Origin: Vandiemenella viatica
Taxonomy: Eukaryota > Arthropoda > Insecta > Orthoptera > Morabidae
Length of the DNA: 64,000 nt
Direction: 5' to 3'
Assembly: GCA_031002005.1 (NCBI GenBank)
Contig: CM061918.1
Location: forward strand, 57,913,478 to 57,977,477
The first letter of the stretch is position 1, and every line of letters starts with the position of its first letter. The notes beneath the pieces were generated by a model that was not told the origin of the DNA, did not search any database, and worked only from the letters and a program-made list of their open reading frames with translations. Shown here one piece after another: positions 10,287 to 19,383 of the stretch. The position numbers were made by a program, and so were the translations under genes.

Positions 10287-11200
10287 AAAGTTCTGCATCA
10301 CTGTCAAAGCACTTTGTTATGAGCCAGGTATTCATCACTGGAAAGAGGTGGTAATCGCTCGGTGCCAGATCCGGACTGTACGGTGGGTGATCAAAAACCT
10401 CCCACACTAAACCCTCCAATTAGCACTGTGTGGAGATGCATTGTCATGAAAAAACAATTATTCTGAGCCCCAACGCTTGTTTTGTATTAGTTTTGTTAAT
10501 GATTCACAATACCTTTATGAGTCTTGCATCAAGTTCCAGGAAATCAGCCAGAAGCACTCCCTCATCTTCCCAAAACTGATCAATAATCTTTCTGGCTGAC
10601 AGTGTTTGCAAACATATTAACTTACTGGTTTTCTGCAAGAACTCAGTGCCCCCATTTCATGGACTGTCTTTGTTTCACAATTGACTTGCTTTACCCACTT
10701 CTTATCTCCCATTATGAGACAATTGAGAAGTATGTACCATCCTTGTCATAGGCTTTGAGATAATTCAACGATGCGGTAAGACACTGTTTCTTGTGGTCTT
10801 CCATCAAGATTTTTGGCACCCACCTTGCACACATTGATAACAAAGCTTTTCTGATATTATTTCGTGCAGAAAACTCCATGAAATTTGGAAAAATTAAAGC
10901 AAGAGTTCCTTAACCATATAGCAGCAATTTTCATTAATTTTATTGTTGATATTCATCATCACTTCATCAGTCACAAGGCTAGGCTGAAATCTGCAGACCT
11001 CATCATGCACATTAGTGTGGCCATTTTTAAACTGAATTCACAACTGCCTCACACCATCTTCACTCATTATTCCATCTCCATACACCTCACAGAGTTGCTG
11101 ATGAATTTCAGCTGCTTTGAGATCTTTTGTCAGAAAAACCTAATCACACAGGATTCTCTATTGAAGCGCACATTGCAATAGTTTACAACATACAAAGTAG
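10287..11200 (-). pseudogene. Decayed mariner transposase (C-terminus lost in gap)
   Basis: On the minus strand, N-terminal helix-turn-helix sequence is read at about 11000-11160 (KAAEIHQQLCEVYG, then NVHDE). It is followed by ARKI...EGVLLADFL near 10590-10550, HDNASPH near 10450, and DHPPYSPDLAPSDYHLF at about 10395-10345. The catalytic signature of a D34D mariner is therefore present, but frames are broken many times. The 3' terminus lies in the N block. No inverted repeat could be located. Confidence 0.75.
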
Positions 11201-11402
11201 AAAAATCACAGGCCACACACTATGACACCATGATGCATAATGTGTGTAGAAACATTTTGACACCAAGATAATGATTCCATCTCCACTCATCTTCATGCTA
11301 GGCTTAAATGTAAGTTACTTTCTGGATAGCCCTGTTAGATGGGAAACAAATTTAGACAGCTGTAACAACAGAGCAGAATTAGTGCTTCTCTAGTCACCAT
11401 AC

Positions 11403-11647
11403 TTTTTTTTTATTTTACTTATGGTTTTACACCTCGTTCAGGTAAGGGTAATTAGAGGCAGGATGGGACTGGGGAGAAGGAACAGGAAGGAATTTGGCCA
11501 TGGCCTTTTGATGGAAGCATCCCAGCATTCGCCTAGAATGATTTGGGAAACCTTGGAAAACCCAAATCTGGATGCCCGGACGGGGATTCGAACCGGTGTC
11601 CTCCCGAATATGGAGGCCCGAGTATTAACTGCTCACCCACCACCCTC
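11403..11647 (-). mobile_element. tRNA-derived SINE (− orientation) with near-perfect TSD
   Basis: Reading on the minus strand: a tRNA-like head with the B-box GGTTCGAATCC, the shared body with GGTTTTCC and TGGCCAAATTCCTTCC, and an A-rich tail seen here as T-rich sequence at 11403-11415. TCACCATAC (11394-11402) and TCACCATGC (11648-11656) flank it as a target duplication with one mismatch. Confidence 0.85.
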
Positions 11648-11656
11648 TCACCATGC

Positions 11657-13429
11657 TTGATGATACATTTACACAGTAATCTTTCGCTGCAGCTTAAACC
11701 TTGAAGCGTGGCCATCCTTGGCATTATAGTGGCATCCTTTGAATGGATCCTACATTTCCTGCAAGAGTTGTAAGTCACTTGGTGAATATGCAGCATGGTG
11801 TAAGATTCTAAAGCAGTGTAACAGAAATCTTACTATTATACTGCTTTAGAAATGGCTGTACTGTCAGAGCAGGCTAGTACAACTTTTGCAAACAATCTTT
11901 CGTATTTCTACTTCAAATGTTGAGTAGAAAGATCATAGAAATATGTATTAATACTTGAACAGGGGCAACAGTTTTCTACAAGAAGTTCTTGGGCTTAGCT
12001 GCATCAGTATCTAACCACATGTATTTTGAATAATAATCACTGCAGTTTTTTTCAGTAACTGTGGAATATCCTTTGTGTTATCAGTGCCCCCATAACAGCT
12101 CTTTTAATCCTTTCCACTCATTTATTTATTTTATTTTTATTTACTTACTGTCTTTTATTGCTAGGACAGTGCACCTTTGTTGATTAATGCCTCCCATCTA
12201 GCTAAATTTCGATTCCAGATCCTGTCTCTTTCACTGCACATCCGATCTGATGACATTACATAGAAACTTCCTATTTCTGCATATTGCCACCTTTAGTTTT
12301 CAGCAGTCCAAGGTATTCACATAAAATCCTGTAACGTACTTATCATTTATACATGCAATTATACATGGGTTCTCACCAATGATGTGTTGGAAATGTTCTG
12401 ACATGTTAAAGTTTCAAAATAATAAGTCATAAGCATTTGCATTATAAGAACACTTTTACTCGTCACCAGATGCTTTCAGTGACCACCTCTTTATAAAAAA
12501 TTGACCATGTACTTTAATCGTAACTTCTTATTCCTGAAGACGCAGATTCTTGCATTTGTTGACCCTTCCTTTTAACTTGATAATGCTTTTATTCCCGACA
12601 GTTACTAGTTCCATGATTCACAACACTGTCCTTCACAGTGAAGTGGCTATTTTTCATACTATTTCGTCGCCTACTTCACTGTTCTATGTTCCACACTCAC
12701 TTCTAAAAGCATTCTCCACTTTCTTCAGCACCAAACACAACACGCATGCTCGCTCCCTGGCAAAACTACACCCGCACACTTTCGAGTCCATCTCTCCACT
12801 AAACAAGCACCGCCTTCCAGCTAGACGCACCTCAGCGTTCAACTCCAGACTGTCGACTTCCTCACGTGACATTTCCGCCACAGATACTCCTTGTATCCTG
12901 ATAATCCTCCATCTTTAATCTCATAACTCTACACAATACCTGCACTTGATCCTTACATAATGTTGTTTCAATTCAATAAAGTAGACCCAAAAATGTTTTT
13001 CCAAACTTTAGAGTAAGTGTTAGTTATTTGATTGCTAGCTTGCATCTTCCACACCCTCACACCACTCACAAACAATATATCCTAGCTTCACCTATGAAAT
13101 CTTCCTAACATTTTATGCTTTCCCCACACAACCAATCAACTACTCATTTAAAGGACACACAAACAGTTGAAATCCTTCATCCTGTTTTCTCTCAAACTTC
13201 CCCTAATTACTTCAACTTTTCACTTAACTTGACTTTGATTATGACATTTTGGTGCAGTACCCTATGGAATTGTAGTGCACTAAACACTGGATGTACTACT
13301 TCTCTATTACATTGGTGGCAGGGGGTAATTATAACAAGTTAGTTTCCTCTATCTCACTTTTATGATTCTTCTGTTACAATCACAGACATGAGAGATCCTA
13401 GGAAAAACTATGATATTGTTGTTCTCACA
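11657..13429. other. Unassigned stretch with weak LINE-tail and ORF traces
   Basis: No gene can be supported. Minus-strand 12110-12270 reads like the last codons of a LINE followed by an AATAA-rich tail. A minus-strand open frame at 12684-12881 (starts MAEMSREEVDSLEL) has no recognised domain. GTGGCAGGGGG near 13310 resembles a retroelement primer site but has no matching LTR. Confidence 0.4.
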
Positions 13430-13860
13430 TCTGACAATACCTGTGGAATACAAATTTGATTCCCAGTCTGGCCACCTAGATTTCAATTTTCCATGGTTTC
13501 TTTGGATAATGCCTGGATGGTGCCATAGTTAATTTGTACCTTTTCCTTGATCATTTTTTTTTTTTAAAAATGCTTAACGTCTCTTAACTACAAGGTCTTT
13601 AGAGATGGGAAAGGATTTGGGGGGGGGGGCAAGGAATGGGAATGAATTCAGCCATGGCCTTTTGAAGGAAGCATCCCGGCATTTGCCTGGAGTGATTTGG
13701 GAAACCATGGAAAACCCAAATCTGGATGCCTGGACGGGGATTCGAACCGGTGTCCTCCCGAATGAGAGGCGAGAACGCTAACCGTTACACCACCATTCTC
13801 GGTTCCTTGATCATAATAATGACCATTTTCTGACAAAGTGGTGAAGAAAAGTTTAAAATA
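13430..13860 (+). mobile_element. Older SINE, split by a younger SINE
   Basis: The two outer parts (13430-13542 and 13815-13860) line up with the family body: TTTGATTCCCAGTCTGG, TTTTCCATGG, then AATGACCATTTTCTGACAAAG after the insert. The copy is diverged. The younger element at 13555-13802 landed in it in the opposite orientation. Confidence 0.7.
13555..13802 (-). mobile_element. Younger tRNA-derived SINE, 12-bp TSD
   Basis: Full-length family member on the minus strand: head with GGTGTAACGGTTAGCG (A-box-like) and GGTTCGAATCCCCGTCC (B-box), body, and a T-rich end that is its A tail. It is flanked by perfect TTCCTTGATCAT copies at 13543-13554 and 13803-13814. A G9 run lies inside. RNA polymerase III promoter parts look intact. 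Confidence 0.9.
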
Positions 13861-14341
13861 TAAAATTATATATTATAAAGCTTAATGATATGTAAGTTCA
13901 TATGTATGTGTGTCTTGTCTTTTAAGAAAATTACATCTGTTAAACTTTTCATGCCTCCCAGTTTGGAAACATCTGATCTATACCATTGCAAATGTAGTGG
14001 GAGAGACTGTGAAGTGGGAAAGGAGTAATAGCATTGGAAATTACAATAAATAATAACCAAACAATGTATCATTATTATATGTCTATCCATGATCAAATTC
14101 ATATTCCCTTAAAATATGTATTTCCTGATTTGCTCATATTTAATGTTAGACTGTGATGCTTACCATTTTATGAAGTTCCATTGCTCACCAATAACATATT
14201 TATCAGTGGTTGAAGCGAAGACCATATCGGTCCACGCTATTTTATGATTATTGTAAAATTGTATGCAGAATTTATTTCGCAGAGCCAAAATTTTCAATTT
14301 TAAAATGTTGTAATTCTTGACTTTTTACAGTCAGATCAAAT
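13861..14341. other. Unassigned intronic-type sequence
   Basis: AT-rich, no coding or repeat signal recognised. Confidence 0.5.
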
Positions 14342-14353
14342 ATTGCGTATTTT

Positions 14354-14613
14354 GTGAGTGGAGACTTTCCCGGCATATTGATGAAATGAATTCTTCACAG
14401 AAGTTAGGCCCGACAGTGGCGCAAAAAAAAGACAACGTTTCGACAGCCTGCTCTGATGTCTTCATCAGGTCTGCTGCTTCAGATATTGCTAGTTTGTGAT
14501 TTTCAGGTAGCAGTATCTGAAGCAGTAGACCTGATGAAGACAGCAGAGCAGGCTGTCGAAACGTTGTCTTTTTACAATGCTATCCGGCTGAACTCCTTTG
14601 GAGAATACATTTT
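14354..14613. mobile_element. Fold-back (long inverted repeat) element with 12-bp TSD-like flanks
   Basis: Arms 14423-14490 and 14507-14573 are near-perfect reverse complements centred on GACAACGTTTCGACAGCC; weaker pairing continues outward. ATTGCGTATTTT (14342-14353) and ATTACGTATTTT (14614-14625) flank it with one mismatch. The transcript would make a strong hairpin. Superfamily is unknown. Confidence 0.7.
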
Positions 14614-14823
14614 ATTACGTATTTTATTTTTAATGGTGGCAATGAATCTTCCCTTTTGTTAGATTTTAGTAATTTGCTGTGGTGCTCTAGAAGGTTCTTG
14701 TATCTCTTTCTGATTACTGTTTAATTCTGCTACGAGACTTGACCATTTTTATTTGTCAGTTTGTATTATTTTTCATTAATTTATGTGAAAAAAATTATGA
14801 CTTAAAATATGTGTTTATTCTAG

Positions 14824-14874
14824 GAACCTTCTTCTGATGATGAAAGTGCCCCCCTTTCTGCTCCTATGCATTGC
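14824..14874 (+). CDS. Predicted coding exon, 51 bp, acidic Ser-rich
   Basis: The segment lies between a TTTATTCTAG acceptor and a GTAAGT donor. It is open in phase 0 to phase 0 and encodes 17 residues starting EPSSDDESAPLSA. It joins in frame to the exon at 16181, with an intron of about 1.3 kb. The acidic Ser-rich piece looks like a linker in a nuclear regulatory protein, but no domain is present and the upstream exon is not identified (8422-8739 and the N gap are candidates). Prediction rests on splice signals and frame alone. Confidence 0.55.
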
Positions 14875-15297
14875 GTAAGTAGTGTTAAGATCTTAATTTT
14901 TATAGCATAGAACATAACTTGAATATTATTTCAATTTCCAACAATGTTAATATATATAGCATATGTTACAAAGGCCACTATAAAGTTTTGAGATGTGGAA
15001 AAGTGAAAGATGCCCTGCATAAATTGAATGCACCACACAGTAGCCCCATTTCACACATTCCAGCAGCTTGTGAGAAAATCCATGCACATAGAACGACAGT
15101 TATTATGTTGTAACTGGAACACTTTCATTCCATGGTCTACAATTTTAAAAGTGGGTTAAATAAGGCTCAAAATCTTGACCATGAGCAATAGTTTTTTTGG
15201 CATCTTGCATCTTCCCATTCCACAATTTTCCTGTGGTTAAAAGGGTTTGAACAATGCTAAAAAATGGATTGGTCATCCATCCATAGCAGTGACTAAT

Positions 15298-15402
15298 TTA
15301 TTTATTTATCATATGATTAAACAAGGTACACAATAGGAAATGTATGTATCACAAGCTTGCACAATTTCATATCTCTAGATCTAATGTTTTAATCCAGTCA
15401 AC
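15298..15402 (-). mobile_element. 105-bp 5'-truncated LINE tail with 8-bp TSD
   Basis: It is the reverse complement of the 3' end at 25880-25995: last codons, stop, 3' UTR and AATAAATAAATAA tail. TGACTAAT flanks it at 15290-15297 and 15403-15410. This is a very short retrotransposition product. Confidence 0.8.
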
Positions 15403-15410
15403 TGACTAAT

Positions 15411-16180
15411 CAAAACAGAAGCAAAAAGACTGTTGCGCAAAAATAGTTGTATGACTTTTAAGCCTCAAGGTTTTTTGGCTTGTGAGCAAGTCATCGTAGT
15501 TACGGGATGTTTCTTTAAGATTTCCAGTGCTGAGAAAGATGCTTCTATGTAAGAGCTACTACCACATTCTGAAACATTTTGATATTATGCTCTAACAATT
15601 TGCATCAATTTTAACCATGTTTACAGCTTGGAGATTAACAAAATATTGTCAGAGAGTTGTTTGAGAGAGTAGAAGCTGGTAATTAATATGACTTGCACAT
15701 AGCAAAGAAAGTCTGAATCAGAAGTGAAATATGGATGTCTCAATCATTTCTGTGGGTGGGAAAGTAGATGCACTTCATTCTTGCACTTATATTTGTGTAA
15801 GGAAAATTAACATTCAGTATAACCCTCTTCCTCCCAATTTTCCTAGTTAACATCTTCAGTCAGTTTTAGACAATTACATTTCCTGCATGCAATAATTATA
15901 GAAACAAATATCCTTTCAATTCTTGTTTATTGTCATTGCTTGACAGTGAAGATACGATCAATGATGGAAATATCAGGTATTACTGAATCTATGGAGTTTA
16001 TTGTTAACCAAGAATCTACTTTTCGTATCTTTTCAAAAAATCCTGTGGTTGATTTGATGTTTGCTGACTAGGCAAATGTAACTGCAGCTACTGCTTGAGG
16101 ACAACTCTTTAACTTAGTATCAGTCATCCTATTAATCATTAACTTAAAAAGTTAATAATAATGTATGTACTTTGCTGCAG
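15411..16180. other. Unassigned intron sequence
   Basis: Lies between the predicted exons at 14824 and 16181. No coding or repeat signal was recognised. Confidence 0.5.
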
Positions 16181-16240
16181 GAGGCTGTTCTGGAAGAGCC
16201 CATACACTTGCCAGAACGATTAGACATCAAACAAGAGCCG
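16181..16240 (+). CDS. Predicted coding exon, 60 bp, with IKQEP motif
   Basis: Flanked by a TTTGCTGCAG acceptor and a GTGAGT donor, open in phase 0 to phase 0. It encodes 20 residues from EAVLEEP to DIKQEP and joins in frame to 14824-14874. Short IKxEP motifs are common in linkers of insect zinc-finger and other transcription factors, where they can be sumoylation-type sites; that is family knowledge, not proof here. The next exon is not found: 50578 begins in a different phase, so either exons are missed or the genes differ. Confidence 0.6.
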
Positions 16241-16849
16241 GTGAGTATTTTATATAATTGATAAATGTGATCTTCAGAGTTCAAAGCCGGATGGTTTTGT
16301 ACAAAGATGAGCTTTCGATGGTGTGCACTTCTGTCATCCTTTCTTCCTATTTTTGTACAAGCGTTTCCTGAAAATGGGATGAAAGCAAAGTCTTTGTTTG
16401 ATCTTACAGATGTTTTGGTGCTTCCTCACAAAATTCCTGTGCTATTAGTCTGTCAGAATATACATTACTTGAAAGTCAAGCATCGATCTTCAATTTCCAC
16501 TGGCAGAGTTTCAGCATCGCCTTGTATGCCAACACATGCAACATGGTGTTCCTCTATTTGGGGCCTTGGAAACTGCTGATATGTAAATAGTGGTCCACGT
16601 GTGTGTGTGGATTTTGGTAAACACTATGTGAAAGGATTCCACCTGATTGCTGTCAGATTAAATGCCGAGAAAGACGGTTTAAATTTCTCTTTCAGTTCCA
16701 TTATACATTGATGTTCAGATCAATTCCATTGAGATGGTTCAGAAATTCATAAAAGCTGTGAATACTATTTTGCCATCTTTGTAATGGTAGAAACACATCA
16801 ACTATAGGTTAGAGTCTACCGTTGTTTTCTCCTTTAATTTCTCCATAAA

Positions 16850-17415
16850 ATGATTGATTAGCACAGGCTACAATGGTGAACTTTCTCAATGAAATTCACC
16901 AAAACATCCAAGTCACTAAGGATCTAGATGAGGAAGGTAGCTTATCTCAACATTCTCATCCATTGGAGACCAGATCTAATAATTTCACAAATACTAAAGC
17001 CACACATGCATAGACCACTTACTTGCCAGAAGTTTACACCACCTCATAAGGAGGAACGTGTTTTATATGATGGTGCTTAAGCCTGCTGCTGGAACTTGCA
17101 CATCTGTCCATTATGTTCAAGAAGAATGGTTAGTCTGCTGAAATTGTGATAAGTAGAACTGGAAGACCAACCTTTATCCCATATTTGGGAGACACCTCCT
17201 CAAAAATAGGCAGGATAATGGATCATCAGGGAATTAAAAGCATATTCTGTCTGACTGAAAATTTGGGATTGGCACCACCAGGTGAAGGATGCTGGAAATT
17301 TATAGTATACCATGTGAATGTGGTAAGATTTATATTGTTCAGACAATCCATGCCATCAAGGCCCATGTCGCTGGGCAAAAACGCAATATGGAATCTGAAA
17401 AATATTGGTTGTGTA
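16850..17415 (+). pseudogene. Penelope-like retroelement remnant with GIY-YIG end
   Basis: Reading across shifts gives, in order, VNFLNEIHQNIQVTKDLDEE (16876 on), SNNFTNTKATHA, ELAHLSIMFKKNG, GRPTFIPYLGDTSSKIGRIM (17161 on), and IYSIPCECGKIYIVQT (17299 on). This is the order in Penelope-like elements: the RT end, a linker, then a GIY-YIG endonuclease whose first motif is the YSIPC...YI segment. Stops and at least two frameshifts disable it. Boundaries are approximate; no terminal repeats were seen. Confidence 0.65.
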
Positions 17416-18045
17416 TGGTATAGTTTCAATGCTTAGAAGATTAATTTATTTTAAATAGGGATAAAGACGGAATTTCACTGCCAAACAAGATTTCATATTT
17501 TTATTTCATAGTGTAAAACAGATTGCTTGCTCGGGGTTATGGCTTACAGCAGCTTGTCTTAACTATGATCGTGTCTGGTACCCTTAAGTGATTCTATTTA
17601 CAGTTGCCAATCCCTCGTAATTACCCCAAGGGATAAGGTATGTTCTTAAAATACAACTTAAGACTTCCTGATTAATTCCAAAATACAATATATTTTGCAA
17701 ATGTTCTTACATAAACTCTGTACCAGCGTAGACCTAATAGAAAAGCATCAGACTTCTATCCGAAATAAATGATTACAGGTTAAACCATCCTCTCACAGTA
17801 AGCAACATCCTCCTAACCCCTGGATGTTTTTAGTTGTAAAAGCTTTAATCAGTCATCATTCCTACAATTCGTTAGTCTGTGAAATGATTCTGTTATCAAA
17901 ATATTCTATAAAAATTTCATCAACTTTTGACATATAAGTTCCCAAATGTATTTGATAGTGAAAATCGACTTTGAATATAAGTGGAAAGTAAGCTAAAACT
18001 TAAATGTTGATTATCTCCAGATATAGGAGTGCTACCGATCTGTAA
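17416..18045. other. Unassigned sequence
   Basis: No gene or repeat recognised before the mariner. Confidence 0.5.
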
Positions 18046-18047
18046 TA

Positions 18048-19381
18048 CGAGGGTTGTTTTTTAAGTAAGGGCCGTTCGCGCATATAGTCCCGTAGTTCGC
18101 GCGGACGCCGCAACAATCCACCGCGCCACTTGCCGGCATCCTTCCCGTTCACACTGATGCCAGTTGCAGCTCTGTAGCTGACATGTACGCATTGCTGTGC
18201 TACTTTATAATGTTTACGATTATTGAATCGCCTGCCGCGTGTGAGATATGGTCAGTGATACGTTTTTTTGACCGCGAGAAGCCTATCAGCTGCAGAAATT
18301 CATCGTCAGTTAACAGAAGTTTATGGCTTGAATGCAATGAGTGAAGGTAAAGTGCGTCAATGGGCTAGAGAGTTTAAAAATGGCAATCAAAACGTCCATG
18401 ACAAAGAACGCTCAGGGCGGCCCTCTGTGATCACTGATGATTTGGTGGCTGCAGTCGAAACAAAGATTCGTGAGGACAGAAGATTCACAATTTCCACTCT
18501 TTCTTTGGAATTTACACAAGTTTCAAGATCGGTTTTGTACAAAATTGTGTCTGAAAACCTAAAGTTTAACAAACTGTGTTCTCGGTGGGTACCCACACTC
18601 CTCACAGAGGACCACAAAGGGAAGAGATTTGCCACTTCATTGGACTTTTTGATTTGTTACGAGGAAGAAGGGGATGACATGTTGAGTCAAATTGTCACTG
18701 GAGATGAAAAATGGGTATCCCATATCACTCCCGAAAGCAAGCGACAATCGATGGAATGGCGACACACAACCTCACCCGTCAAGGTCAAAGCCAAACAGAT
18801 GCTGTCAAAGCGCAAGATTATGGTAACTGTGTTCTGGGACCGGCGCGGTGTTTTGCTAGTGGACTTTATGCCACGAGGAACGACAATCAACTCAGATGCC
18901 CACTGTGCAACTCTAAAGAAGCTCCGCAGAGCAATTCAAAACAAAAGGCGCTGCATGCTGACAAAAGGAGTTTTGCTCCTGCACGATAATGCTAGGCCTC
19001 ACACCTCTCAAAAGACTCGGGATTTGATTGATTCTTTTGGCTGGGAAGTTTTGGACCATCCACCATACAGCCCCGACCTTGCTCCTAGCAATTTTCACCT
19101 TTTCCAGTACCTGAAACACCATCTTGGCGGGCAGCGTTTCAATGACGACGATGAAGTGAAAGCGGCCTTGAATTCTTGGCTGTCGGAGCAGGCGGCCGAA
19201 TTCTTTGAAGAGGGAATTAAAAACTTAGTTGTACGGTATGACAAGTGCTTAAATAAACAAGGCAACTATGTAGAAAAATAGGTAAAAGTGTGTAGAATCA
19301 GAAAATAAAAGTTTTTTTACAAAAGTATTTGTATCTTTTTTTTTAAAATAAAAACGGCCCTTACTTAAAAAACAACCCTCG
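18048..19381 (+). mobile_element. Complete mariner transposon, 1334 bp
   Basis: Perfect 29-bp terminal inverted repeats at 18048-18076 and 19353-19381 (outer end CGAGGGTTG) are flanked by TA at 18046-18047 and 19382-19383. A single transposase frame fills most of the interior. A poly-A signal (AATAAA) lies near 19306. The perfect repeats and open frame mark a young insertion compared with the other mariner relics here. Confidence 0.95.
18268..19281 (+). CDS. Mariner transposase, open frame but third catalytic Asp is Asn
   Basis: DNA-binding helix-turn-helix sequence spans about residues 5-110 (AAEIHRQLTEVYG, GKVRQWAREFKNG). The catalytic domain follows, with GDEKWV (Asp146, codon at 18703) and HDNARPH (Asp240, codon at 18985). 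The third acidic residue of the D34D triad should be 35 residues after Asp240, but APSNFHLF has Asn275 there (AAT, 19090-19092). Cut-and-paste activity should therefore be lost, although ends could still be bound. The start is uncertain: codon 1 is TTG, an ATG at 18248 is one base out of frame across a T7 run (18263-18269), and the first in-frame ATG is codon 24 (18337). At up to 337 residues it is near family length. Confidence 0.93.
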   Translation: MTARSLSAAEIHRQLTEVYGLNAMSEGKVRQWAREFKNGNQNVHDKERSGRPSVITDDLVAAVETKIREDRRFTISTLSLEFTQVSRSVLYKIVSENLKFNKLCSRWVPTLLTEDHKGKRFATSLDFLICYEEEGDDMLSQIVTGDEKWVSHITPESKRQSMEWRHTTSPVKVKAKQMLSKRKIMVTVFWDRRGVLLVDFMPRGTTINSDAHCATLKKLRRAIQNKRRCMLTKGVLLLHDNARPHTSQKTRDLIDSFGWEVLDHPPYSPDLAPSNFHLFQYLKHHLGGQRFNDDDEVKAALNSWLSEQAAEFFEEGIKNLVVRYDKCLNKQGNYVEK

Positions 19382-19383
19382 TA

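Noticed and set aside
9126..10419. Long open frames on both strands (up to 398 codons)
   Set aside because: They run through the 1000-N gap; only the ends are real sequence.
11533..11796. Open frames over the SINE copies (also at 13648, 46349, 61654-62022)
   Set aside because: They are chance frames in SINE sequence; the same peptide pieces recur wherever the SINE does.
12684..12918. Overlapping frames on both strands near 12.7 kb
   Set aside because: No recognised family and no supporting signals; left as unassigned.
13305..13325. Retroviral-type primer binding site (TTGGTGGCAGGGGG)
   Set aside because: No LTR pair, no gag or pol nearby; a single short match is not enough.
16307..16579. 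90-codon frame after the 16181 exon
   Set aside because: No domain, no matching splice phase, codon pattern looks random.
18387..19122. Overlapping frames inside the mariner transposase
   Set aside because: They are shadows of the transposase in other frames.
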